Shown piece by piece: positions 24,382 to 36,700 of a DNA stretch of 64,000 nt. The notes under the pieces were generated by a model. The model saw only the letters and a list, made by a program, of their open reading frames with translations, was not told where the DNA came from and made no database searches. Every line of letters starts with the position of its first letter. Position 1 is the first letter of the stretch. The position numbers and the translations under genes are program-made. Source of the DNA: Rhypophila decipiens (taxonomy: Eukaryota > Ascomycota > Sordariomycetes > Sordariales > Naviculisporaceae); assembly GCA_033297075.1 (NCBI GenBank), contig MU858059.1:124001-188000 (forward strand). The letters run 5' to 3'.

Positions 24382-25754
24382 GGAGTAATTCGTAAACTAG
24401 AATAGCACATCGATGTAATACTTTCAAATTGAGCGTCAAGCTAATCATGTTCCGATCAGTGTATGACGTACTCGCCAAAAACGACTCGACAAGTAGTCGC
24501 CATCTATCCCAAGTTCTGGCTCGAGACTGTAGAGTTGGATGATTGGACGACGGAGAGGATGCCAGCTAGATGCTGAAACAGGGTTACCATCCACGACTTC
24601 TGGTGTCCCCATTCCATGGGCTAGGTACCTAGGTCCGGTCAGGACCGTCAGGTCCACGATCACGCCAGCAACGGGAAGGAATATGCAGGGTCCCAAATCC
24701 AAACATCGAGCCGGCTTTGAGCCGGAGCATTTGATCACGATTCGCTAATTCCACATCCTGGATTCCGGGTCGGAGGCGTGCAGAGAAGCTGACCAACCAG
24801 GTGCGTCCCATGGATCGTCGCGGCAAATCCCTCTGTGAGCCCCCAGGATTGGTTGGCTGTCGTTCGCCCAGCTGTTGTGGGACCCGGTGGGGCCCAAATT
24901 ACAGCGTCGGTGAGGCTGCAGCGGCTGTGATTGGCCAATTCCAGCGCGTACCGACTCCCGCCAACGTCTCGTCAAAAAATAGAACAAGCTCCAGTCCCAG
25001 ACAAGACATGCCACGACAGACGCGGTAGAGCCTCACAACGTCGATGCATTATGCCGCTGTCGTATTACAGCGAAATGGCTGAGGCGCTAACTAGTTCGTC
25101 CTGTCTTTCACCCACGACCAGTCGCGCTTGTTTTGACAGCAGTGGAGACCCCATCTCAGCTGGGTACTGGGTCGACTTGAACGGTTCGATGATTTTTGCT
25201 GAAACATGGGATTCTCGCCGTGATTGCTCATCACCATGATCGAGGATCTTGACCGGGATTGTATCTTGCAGCCATGGAAATGGAAATGCCCGAATATAAA
25301 GGTTGGGGGTCATCTTGACCACACACGTTCTCCTTCTCTCTCTTCTTCATCTGCATGATGAACTAAGCTCGAACTTTCTTTCCTTTCCGTCACGATTTCC
25401 TTTGTGTCTCGGTTTCCTTGGGTCTTTTTCCTTGTTTCCTAGCTGGGTCTTTGCTCGGGTTCACTCTCACAAGTGCCTTTCTTTTTTTTTCTTTTTCTTT
25501 TTGGGTCTTCTTTCGTTTCCCTGGCAAACATATCCGAAAAACAACATCTTCGATCAAGTGGTCTTGGACCAAGAGTCAACAAATCTCCTTGGGTTCCTTC
25601 CTTCCAGTTGCCCAACATTCCGTCCTACGCTCCGCCCTCGTCTTCTCCCATCATCCCATATCCCAAACCGCAGTTTCCTCTTCAGACGGCGACCAAGCAA
25701 CGCCCATCTCTGCAGCTCATCACAGTCACGGGCGACCCCAGCAACTGCCCGGCC
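24382..25754. other. Intergenic, 1.4 kb
   Basis: No gene supported. The last 400 bp are T/C-rich on the + strand, a likely promoter and 5' leader for the four-helix membrane protein gene. Longer open frames here start at non-ATG codons and look like leader sequence. Confidence 0.5.
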
Positions 25755-26572
25755 ATGGCTCCCAAACTTGGCGCCTTGGGCGTCACCTTTGTGGCGATGC
25801 GGGTCATCCAGTTTGTTGCCTTTGTCACCATTGTGGGCATGACTGCCAATTTTGTCAATCACATCAACACAAGCGACCGTGATCCCCCAGGAGAGCTTGT
25901 TGGTACTCTGGTAGTGGTACGTAATCTCGTTTGCCTCGAAAAGGTGACTCGACGACTGACAAAGCATGAAACCCACAGGCAACAGCAGGAATCGTCTACG
26001 TGGTCATCACATCCATTCTCTATTGGGACGAGATATTACCCAACCTTGTGTCTGCCGGTCTTGATACGCTCATTCTCATCGCCGCCATTGTCGTGGCCGT
26101 TCTCCTTGGAAGGCCGCTGTCCAAAACCAACTGCGACGCCCTTTCATTCTCGTCAAATTCGACAGTTGCTCTTGGATCTGGTCTCAACAGCACCTCGGGC
26201 CCCGCAGCGTCAAGCAACACATTTGCCACTACCGATTACAGCTCGTATTATCAGCGACGTGATCATGGGCTGAACCACACCGAGCCCCTGAACAAGACAC
26301 TCAGTTATCTCAACTTTATCGTCACTGACAAGTCGACATGCTACCAGCTCAAGGCTGTCTGGGGTCTTGCAACTGCCATGGCCGTCACATTTGCTTTCAG
26401 CGTTTTGGTCTGCGTCGGCTTGTGGTACCGGGTGCGTCGTGAGACTCGTACAGATGGTGGTGTCAAGGAGGTGGATGCCGAAGCCGCCGCCACCAAGAAT
26501 GTGGACGCCTCTTCCGACTCTGGCGAGGACGATGGAGGCTACCGGTTCCGTCTAGGCCAGAACTACCACTAG
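25755..26572 (+). CDS. Four-helix (MARVEL-like) membrane protein; in-frame TAG before a long open extension
   Basis: Exons 25755-25916 and 25979-26572 (62-nt intron, GTACGT donor, phase 0) give 251 aa. Four hydrophobic helices are visible: about 10-33 (VIQFVAFVTIVGM), 55-71 (IVYVVITSILYW), 78-98 (LDTLILIAAIVVAVLLG) and 175-200 (AMAVTFAFSVLVCVGLWY). A polar Ser/Asn-rich loop with N-glycosylation sequons lies between helices 3 and 4, with Cys on both sides. Topology and size fit fungal MARVEL-type proteins; the family name is tentative. The tail runs GGYRFRLGQNYH then TAG. After this TAG the same frame is open for another 187 codons to a TGA at 27,136, with protein-like composition, so the stop may be recent, read through, or an error. 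Confidence 0.65.
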
Positions 26573-27136
26573 GGACGCGCGGGCGCCTACAGGGGCAGGT
26601 TTGAGAATTATCAACAACAACAACAACAACCTTGGAGAGGCCAGCCATCACTCGGCACGAGAAGCATGTCGGCCGGGCCTACTCCACGGGAATTCTCACC
26701 ACCCATGTTGGCGCCCATGCCAGGCACCAGGAGCCCTTATGCTCCCAATGACGACGTACTGACCGAGAAACGCATCCCTGTATCTCCCATTGATGACGAC
26801 AATCAGGAACCATCGCCTCGGCGAGTCGTCTCGCCGCTATCCCCGGTCCGAGACTTTATTGCCCGGCGGGCCACACGAAAACAAGTCCCTCGTCCCATTG
26901 AGGTCACTCGATCGAGGGGCTTGAAGAGAGACATGCTCAGTCCCGCCATGCAGGAGGTGGATTTGCGAAGCCCGCAGGCCGAGTCGCCGGCGGCCGGAGA
27001 GCAGGCTAAGAGTAAGACACAGAGGAGGACGGTGTGGGGTATGATCGACGGCTGGTGGGACTTGGGGCTGTTGGAGAGGATGAACACCATCAAGAGGAAG
27101 AAGCCCAACAAGCAGACAAGGGGTGGTATGGTCTGA
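26573..27136 (+). other. Open C-terminal extension in frame after the TAG
   Basis: 187 codons continue the preceding frame without a break: a Gly/Arg patch, Q6, then Pro/Ser-rich disordered sequence with several SP motifs (phosphorylation-like) and an ending QRRTVWGMIDGWWDLGLLERMNTIKRK, basic and aromatic. A separate small gene from ATG 26666 is the other reading, but the sequence between TAG and that ATG is also coding-like. Confidence 0.55.
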
Positions 27137-27731
27137 GATTAATATGCTGAAAACTGGCGTTGGGTATGGATCAAGTTGGATGGAAAGGAAACCAGCTGTT
27201 TTGGATAGATGTCCAAACATTCTCAATAGTCTTTGAGAGATTATTAGTAATAACCTTTACTACGTAGCTGAGCTAGAAATTAATGGATAGATTAGAGCTT
27301 TATTCCATAATAAGCTCGTGACAAAAGCCTCACCTGTTCCGTCCCCCCAAAATAACACAACATCCGGATGCCAAGGTCGATACCTATTTCACCGCACACG
27401 AGTTTCATTCCAGGCCGTCTCTTCAATTCCCATAATTCATTGAAGTTCGCCGTCCTTTGACAGCCATCATCATTTCGCACACTACCGTTTTCCCTGCTAG
27501 GAAGGTAACAACGCTACTGACTGGAACAAACATGTATTTGAAATATTTGTGATAATGCGTGGCTACCTAGACTAGATGTTCCAAAAAGAAAGAAAAAAAG
27601 AAAGAAGTGCTATACAAGACGCATAAGAACTGAATATAGAGAGAGCCTTTCGCAATATAAACAAGACCACCGAATCCATCAACCACAAAAAGAAAGAAAA
27701 CATTGAACCATCCCAGACCAATGACCTCCCA
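27137..27731. other. Intergenic, left edge of the biosynthetic cluster
   Basis: 3' flank of both the membrane protein gene and the PKS-NRPS gene (convergent). AT-rich, no gene seen. Confidence 0.6.
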
Positions 27732-30700
27732 TCACTTGCATAGAGTCGGCAAGTACAAATCTCCGCCCTCATTCGCCACGCCATACAAATACTCATACAA
27801 AGCCAAATCAAGACCTTCCGATCTAGCAGCATCAAGCCACTCCCCAACCTCCATCTCGCCAAACGGCCGTCCATCCACAGCCTCAAGGTGCCCTCTCAAT
27901 CTATTAGGCACCACCTTCTTTTCACTACAATGATGAACGAATTTCATTGTCGATACCAAAGTCCCGTCCAGTCCATCCACAAAAGACGGGGAACAGTCCA
28001 AAACGGACAAAAGTGCATCCCGCGCCACGTCCTCGCCCACCCGCTCGACAGGAATCCAATCAAACGCGCCCTGCACATGTAATTTCCCTCTAGAGTCGGG
28101 AGACTCACCCAGCGCCGGCACCGACCCGATCGCTCGTGAGAAACGAATCACAGCGTCCATGATATCCCGCTGTGGCGCGTCGTCCTGCCCGACAAGGCTG
28201 GCCACGCGGTGCACGTAGGTCGGCAGCCCCAGCTCGGAGGAGACCTTTTCTAGCAGCGCCTCGCCGACCCACTTGGAGAGGGTGTAGCCGTCTAGTTTGT
28301 GGTTCTTGTTGTTGTCAGGTGGATAGTCGGCTACGGAGACCGGGGGTAACATGGAGCCTCCTGCGGCATGGTGGGTTCGTGGCAGGACACCGGCAACACT
28401 TGCAGTGGAGATGAAATGCAGCGGGACGCGGCGCGGGAGGGCCAGCGTGCAGAGGGAGCGGACGGAGAGGGCGTTGGGGGCGCGGAGGGCCGCGCCGTAG
28501 TCCTCGAGGAAGGAGACGCGCGCGCCGTTGTGGATTATCACGTCGATAGTTTGGGAGAGGGATGTGAAGGTTTCGTGGGAGAGACCTAGGAGGGGAGATG
28601 CGAGGTCGCCTGGGTGGGAGACGATTTTGTCGCTGGGGATTGTTATGGGTCGCCGCCGTGTGGCTACGCAGTGGACCTTGCTCACGCGGGGATCTGTGAT
28701 GAGGTGGTGGAGGATGTGTGTTCCTAAAAAGCCAGTTGCGCCGGTTAGGAGGACTTTTATATCGTGTTTTGGGTATGTTGGCGGGCGTGATGGGAGCGAA
28801 GTTGAAGATAGCCCGTCAAAAAGAGCGGCGACCTCGGCGGCCCAGTCCATTGTTGTTGATGGGACCTGGTGATGCCCTGGATAGGATGCCTGCCCGTTTT
28901 GAGCCTGTTCCTGCGCGGCTCCTACCCATGCAGCCATGCGCGCCAGGGTGCGCAGCCGGAACAGCTCGGGCAGCGAGACGACGACGCCAAAGGTGCCGCG
29001 GATCACGGCCCGAAGCTTGATGGCGAGCATGGAGCTGCCGCCGACTTGGAAGAAATCAGAGTCCGGGTCGATGATTATTGTGGGTTCTCGGTGTCCTTCA
29101 CCGTTGATATTGTCGAGGGAAGATGGTGGTAGGGAGGTGAGGTCGAGTGTCTCACGCCAGACCTGCTTCATGCGCTGCTCCAGAGGCGTTGACGGTTCGC
29201 TCTCGTCTACGATATCGCCGTTGTTGTTCTCCGCAAGAGGCTGACCAGACCTAGTAGCGATGGGCAACTTATCAACGGCCGCCCGATCCAGCTTGCCATT
29301 GACATTGGTCGGGAGCTTTTCCACCGGAACCACAACCGAAGGACACATGTGTGGCGGTAGCGGGAGGCTTGTTCTCAGCCGCCGGATGATGTCTCTGCGC
29401 TGGTCCTCGTGCTCCGGATCCTGCTTCTCAAGAGCAAATACAACGAACCCCACCAGCATGCCATCGCCCGAGTCGCCACGACGCCGGTAGGATACGGCAG
29501 CAGCGGTCAGGGCGCCTCTTGACTCACGAATCATGGTGTTGGCTACCTCGTCCAGCTCAACCCGCATCCCGCGGATCTTGACCTGGCCGCTGCTGCCGCT
29601 GCCGTCCTCTACGCGGCCAAGCAGGTGAATCGATCCGTCTTGCAGCAGCCGCCCGTGGTCGCCTGAGCGGTACAATCTCGTGGAAGGGATACCATTTCTT
29701 GTTAGCCCCGGTAACGGTGTTTTCCATTCCAAAAAGCGGCGTTGCGTCTCCTCAGGCCGCTTGAGATAGCCCAGGGCAACACCATCACCAGCAATATACA
29801 CCTCACCCGGGAAGCCGGCGGGCAGCGGGTTCATCTCCTTATCCAACACCAACATGGCATACCCAGGCATCGGATACAGATAATCGCTCTGCTGCACCGC
29901 GAGATCATCATCGCTCTGGTATGGCACCCGGCCCCTAGCACACGCAATAGTGACCTCGGTAGGCCCGTACACATTGACAAATTGCAGATCTGCAAGACGA
30001 AGCTTGCGGAACCCATGCCGAAGCTGCACGGTGAGTTTCTCGCCGCCCGAGAAGGCCAACCGCCACCGTGCACACCGGCGCAGTGTGGGGAGGCCGTAGT
30101 TGAGAAGCGCGAGGTATTCGGACGGACAACCGACGGTGATGGTGACGTCGTGATCTAGCATGAGCTGGGCGATGCCAGACGGGTCGCCGCGCACTTCACG
30201 GCCTGCGACAACTAGGGTGCCGCCGTTGGCTAGGGCGTGGAAGATCTGGTCCAGGCAGAAATCGAAGCCTGGAGATGTTTGTTGCAGGATCACGTCGTTG
30301 CGGTTGAGGCCGAAGAGGGCTGTGTTGGCCCGGATGTGGCTGTAGAGGTTGCGGTGGGAGAGGAGGACGCCCTTGGGCACGCCGGTGGATCCGCTTGTGT
30401 AGAGGATTACGGCGCGCTGGTCGAGAGAGCTCGTGTTTTGGACTGGTTCTGTCATGTGCGGTGGTGGATGGTCCATGTCCATGAGGTCGAGATCGAGGAC
30501 CTGCGCCGAGATGGACGCTGCAAGGCGGTGTGCTTGGTCTCTCGTCTCGGCGGTGCATATCAGCACGCTGGGCGCACAGTTGGAGAGCATGACGGCGAGT
30601 CTCTCTTCCGGGTTGCGCAGGTCTGGGCCGATGCAGGTAAGTCCGAGTCGTAGGATGGCAAGCAGGGTGCAGACGTAGTCGTTTGCCGGGTGGACTAGTG

Positions 30701-33700
30701 TCCCAATGACAGCAGGATGATGGGTCTCTGGCTCTGGCGACACCGAGGAATTGTTGTTGTGTGACTCCAAGACTTGTCTCAAGCAACGAGCAATGTACTG
30801 TGTTCGCGACATCATCTCAGCGTAGGTCAGCCTGCCGCCGTGGCTATCCACCAGCGCGACCGAGCCCGGATATTTCTGACAAGTTCTATCAACCTGGTGA
30901 AGGAGTGTATCGCTACCATTGTCCCAGCCGTGGAGGTCCAACTCCAACTGATCGACAGGCTTCCCGGCACCCAGCTCCATGGCATATTCCAGATCAGCCT
31001 CATTTGCCACGGGGCAGCGATCGATGGGCGATGCCGGGTCCCTCGCCAGAGCGACGAGGATGCGCGTGTACCACGTCATCATCCGGGTCGAGTCCGATGC
31101 CGAGTACATGTACTTTTGCGTCGTCCAGTGGATGTAGGTGTGATCGCCGGGGGAGGCCTGTGTGACGTTGATGAAGATGTCGTATGGGTTCTGGCAGGTG
31201 ATGCTCTGCTTGCTGTCCCACTCGATGGTGCCCGGCCCGAAACGGTCCTCGGTCGAGTAGCCCTGGCGGTAGTCGAGCGCGACCTGGAAAAGCGGGTGGT
31301 GGCTACCGGATCGCGATGTTTGGACCTGGTCGAGGATGGCATCGAACGGGGCGCGGGCCGCTTGGGCCTCGAAGACGGTGTCTCGACACCATTGCACCAG
31401 CTCGTCAAATCTTTGTGATTCTGGTTTCTTGTTGTCATCCATACGGAAACGCAGTGGCAGCATGTTGAGGAAGTAGCCCATTGTTGATCGGTCCTCGACA
31501 TCTGGCCGGTTGGCATCGACAATGCCGATGCTAAAGTCACGAGCTTCATCAAGGCAGCGGGTGAGGAAGACGACCAGCGCAGAGAGGTAGAAGTGGAACG
31601 GTGTAACACCGAGGGCCGCGGCCGTCTGCTTGACTCGCCTCGCCAGATGAGGATCCAGCTCCATGTCGGTCGTCTCGGTCTCGTACTTGTTGAGTACCTT
31701 GCGGTTCTTGACCTTGGAGAACGCAAAGAGCGGCAGCGGATCGTGGGGATTCCGGTGCATCTTGTCCCAAAAGGCGAGGAGCGGTTGCATATCGTCGTGC
31801 GCATTCCTGGCCTTTAGTTGTTTCATCGACATGTCAATGGACTGCTGCGGAGGAAGCACAAGTTGGTGTCCCGAGTACGCCCGCTCGAGATCTCTGAAGA
31901 ACAGAAACCAGCCGATACCGTCCAGCGCAATGTGGTGATGCAGGAATATGATGTGGTGCAAAACTGGGCTCTGTGATAATACCGTGACCTTGACGAGAGA
32001 GCCGTGTTCGATGTCGAACTGTGTCCCCTTTTGGACATCTCTCTCTTGCCAGACTTGGCTCTCGTCCTGGACCTCGCGATGCCCCCACATCGGACGCGGA
32101 CTGGGGAGAACGGCCTGCACGGCACGGTGGGACGCTCCGGTGTCCATGAAATAACAGCTGCGAAGACTCTCGTGGATCATGCACACCCGCCACACAGCCT
32201 TCTGCAACCTTTCCACGTCGAGGTGTCCGTGATACCGACCCACATACCCGACGTTGTACGCCGACTTATCCTCCAGATACTGGTGCAGGAAGTATAACCG
32301 GGCCTGCGCTGGCGACATGTCACCAACCCTGACATAGTCCGGCTGCTTTTTCTCCTCGACAAGGACTGATGGAGCAGGCCTAGGGGGATGGGGAGTTGAC
32401 ACAGAAGTACTGGTACCAGGGTCTTCCTCGCCGTCATAGCTGGAATCCGACAACGGCGAATCGGTCGATGATTCGGACTCTACACTGCCCTCTGACACCC
32501 GATCGTGATGATGGTTCTCGGCAAACTCGGCCACGACGTTTCGGCAGACATCTACCAGTGACGACCCGCCGAGCATCTTGAGGATGGGCACATCCACGAC
32601 CAACTCTTTGAGAATCCACGACCGCACCTCCACCGCCACGAGCGAGTCGAACCCAAGTGCGACCAACGGCATGGTCTTGTCGATCTTGGAAGCTGGGGTC
32701 TGGAGGATTACGCCTAGCTTGGTCGCAAAGGCATCCTGCAGAAGCTTGCTTGCCTTTTCAGGTAACGCAGCGCTGGATGAAGGCTCGGCCGTGTCCAGCA
32801 GAACCGCGAGCTCGTCTCGGAGGCTGGCGCGCTGCTGCTGCTGCTGGTCTTGTCTAGACATGCCTCGATGGGACTGTTCGCCCTCGCCATCACCACCACC
32901 TCCATGCTGTCGCCGGCGTGAGAGATGGGACAGCCACGACGAGAAACGGGGCAGTGACTGCCACGGAGCATCCTTCCCGTCACCCAGCCCAACAATCAGC
33001 CCCGGATCCATACCCGAGTCTGGACGTCCCGAGGCGACGGCTTCGGCAAATGCCGTGTGCAGGTCCGTCTCGGAGAGCGGCAGCGACGAGAACCGCCGCA
33101 GCTGAGTCTCGACACTGCGGGTATTGTTTGCCTTTTTCGTGCCGCTGTTCTCTTTCTCGAGAAGCAGGGAGCGCGCGACGTGCCCGACACCGAGGAGCGT
33201 GCCCAGGTAGATGACAGACGCCGCAACGCCCCGGCTGCGTCTCTGTTCAGCGACCGTCGCCATGAACATGTTGGCGGCGCTGTAGTTGGCCTGGCCGGCG
33301 TTGCCCACGACGCAGGTGCCTGACGCAAAGAGGATAAAAAACTCCAGAGAGCGGTCCGTGCTGAACAGCTCGTCAAGGTTGACTGTGCCCATTGCCTTGG
33401 GTCGCAGTACAGCCTCGAAGTCTTCGACTGTCATGTTGCCAAAGGGCCGGTCGCGCAAGACCATGGCGCCATTGGCGACGCCGCCTATGGGTGGCATTTG
33501 GGCGACCATCTCGGCATGGGCCTCGAGTAGGGCACTCTTATCCGCCACGTCGAGTGCCCACGCCCGTAGGTCAACGCCTAGATACTGCTTTCTCAGGTAG
33601 CGGAGTATCTGGTCGTCGATTTGTGGGTTGCGGCTGGCAATGGCAAAGTGGCGTGCTCCTTTACTCGCCATCCACTCGACCAGAGACATGCCCAGGTCTC

Positions 33701-36700
33701 CGGCCAGTCCGACAAGCAGGTAGGTCTTGTGTGGCGAGAACAGAGACTCGCCACAAAAGCCCAAAGGTTGTATTTGAACTGGAACCGATCTCGTGTTGTT
33801 CACGGTCCCTGTCACAGTTTTGGTACCTTTTGGCTCTGTCCAGTCGACGATGCTGGTGACTTTGCGGGACCCAGAGATGGACGAGATGCTGCCGAGATCT
33901 ATACATGTACCAATTGTCCCGGATGCAGCAGGTGAGGTGGAACCAGATATGTTTGTAACCATCTCCCACAATCTAGTTGTGTCAAGACCGAGACGCACCG
34001 TCGTGCCGTTTTTGATGTCTTGGCACAAATATCGAATATCGATGTTGGCCAGGCCGCGGGAGATATCCGTCTCTTGGCCTTGGTCCATTAGAAACAAGCG
34101 TCTGACGTTAGATGGGATGGAAGCCTCAAGCTGGCGCCGCGAGCTTTGTGGGTGTATGAATGTGATTGCCGTGCTTCTGTCATATGATGGGGCGGATGTG
34201 CTGAAGAAAACGCACCCTCGAGCTTCGTCCATCTGTGATATCGTCTCTACTATTTCGGCCGGGGCGTCGTGAAGCCAAAGCGTCCCCGACAGATCGGCGA
34301 GAAGGCTCTCACAGACAATGGTCGTGATGATACAGTGGAATAGCGTATCAGCAGCGCCCATGTCGAGCCCGGGAATTACGACGAACTGGCCCTCCGGGAG
34401 CCTGAGCGACGAGGCGTTGGTGTTGGAGATGCAGATTGCCATCTGCTCTGGCTTATCCACCACTGCGGCGAGGCAGATGTAAAGTGGAGAGCTCTCGCTT
34501 CCATCTTTGGGGACAAATGCAAACAGGGACGAGAACAGGGACTTGAGATGTGTCGGGCTGGTCTTCGCCGCATCGCTTCCTTTGGTACAGTCAGGTGCTG
34601 ATACACGTACCTGTCGCAAAGAAAGACGCCCGCCATCATCACCAGGGTTACCGAAGCTTGAAATCTCAACATCACAACCCCCTGTGCTAATGGTCTCGCT
34701 TGTCACTTGTTGCTCAACCCGCCTACTAGCTGATGCCAGACGGCGATTAAGCAACTCATCGGGCTTCACCCTGGGTACGGATACCTCGACTTGTTGGCCA
34801 CTACCGCTGCCGCTCCGCATCCGAACCGACAGCTCCGTCTCATTGGTCCAGAGAACGTCACTGTATTCCTGCTTGTCAAGCAAGGCCATGCGCAGGAACG
34901 ACTCGGCCAGGAAGACGTGTAGGTCTGGACCATTAAGCCTAGGCTGAACGGACAAAACATCATGATCATCCTCGATGTCGACAAAAAGAATGCGCAGGTG
35001 CGGCGACTCGCACATAACAGTGCGACCCAAGCCGATCATCATATTAGCGCACGGGTTGCTACTGCGGGCGCCCTGCGTCACACACAGCACGCGCGATGCG
35101 TCGCGGAAGATGGCTTGCAAAGCACGCAGTCTTGCCTCGGAGAGCTGCCATGTTTGCGCTGCGGTCTCGGCATCGACTTTGTCGTCGAGTGCGGACAGGC
35201 AGATTACTGCGGCTCCGGGTGAGACGATAGGGCTTTCCGGCTGTCCGGCAAGTTCAAGTTCTTCTTCGAGGGGCTCCCATCCGTCGAGCACAGTGATTGA
35301 CCCAGGACGTGTAATAGGCTCAAGTAGCAACTTCATCTCCCCCGCCGCGCCAGCAGCCGGCCCTCCTCCCTCCCCACCAATGATGACAATATCGCCGAGG
35401 TGATTATACTCAGGCGTGGCGTGTTGAGAGGGGATAGTAGCACCACGAGGAACAAGCGGCGACCTCAAAAGATCCACCCTTGGATCTACCGCCTGGCTGA
35501 CCATGACCGAAAACATATACGTCGAGTCATCCCGCGTATCCCTTGCAACGTGATCCACCCCAGAAAACCCATTCTCTTTCAAAAGACGGTCCCACTCCCG
35601 CTCATTCACAAGCGGACCGTGGACACGTCCATCGCCACCAGCATCGCCCTCCCGACTCCCAAGCCACCACCCAGGCAGCGCCGACACCACAAACGGGCCC
35701 CAGAGAGTATCGCTCGTGACCTCATCGAGCACCAAGAACCCGCCAGGCGCAAGCAGACGCCTACAATTCGCTAGTGTCTGGGCCAGCGACCGCGTCGCGT
35801 GCAGCACGTTGGACGCAATCACCAAATCAAACACATGACCCTTAACCTCGGAACCATCGGGATACTCCCTCGGATCTTGTTCAATATCCAGCACAGCGTA
35901 CCGCATCTTTTCCGCACCAAGACTAATACCATCAAATTTAGCCTGCGCCTCTCGGAAAAAAGCAGCCGAGACGTCAGTAAACGTATACGACGCGAACTCA
36001 TCCCCCAGATATCCCAAGACAGGAATAGTAGCAGCCCCCGTCCCACCGCCAATCTCAAGAATCCGCATTGATGGGTATCGGTGCGCCAGCTGGCCAACTG
36101 CTCTACCGACCAGGTCATTGGCCTGGTGGAAGCCCTCGGCGCGGTGGTACAGCCGGGGAAGCATGTCCTCTCTCATGAGCGTGTCCAGAATAGGCTCCGT
36201 GTCTTCCTCCTTCTGGGGGGAGGACTCGGGGGGCAGAACCAGAGATGGGAGGCGCTGTCCAACTGTGTGGATGAGATTCATCTCGGCGTGGTTCAGCTCG
36301 TGCACGTATTTATTTTTCCAGGACTCGATCATCTCGGGTGTGTCATTTGTCCACTCGGCTCTGAGGCGAGGATGGCGGCCTGCTGTGACTCTCGATATGA
36401 TGTGAAACGCCCATTGTATGAGACATTGGATGTGCCACTCTGCACCGGGAGGATCCTTTGTTTTGGTGCCGTTGGGTGGGCTTGGGCCTATGAGGCTACA
36501 GAGCTGTCGGAGGTAGAAGTAGGCTGTTCTATCGCACGCCTCGCTCAGTTTGGCGCGAGTTTCTTGGTATTTGGGCGAGGGCTCTACCGGTGCCTCGATA
36601 CCACAGGTCTGGAGATCTCTGCCCCATACGGTGCGTGCGAATAGGGAACGGTCGTCGCGCGGCGATGGTTTGCTCAGGCGAGAGACGGTGAGGCCTTCGA

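Noticed and set aside
30774..31804. Long frames on both strands inside the PKS-NRPS (214 and 241 codons)
   Set aside because: They overlap conserved condensation and adenylation motifs of the synthase frame and have shadow composition.
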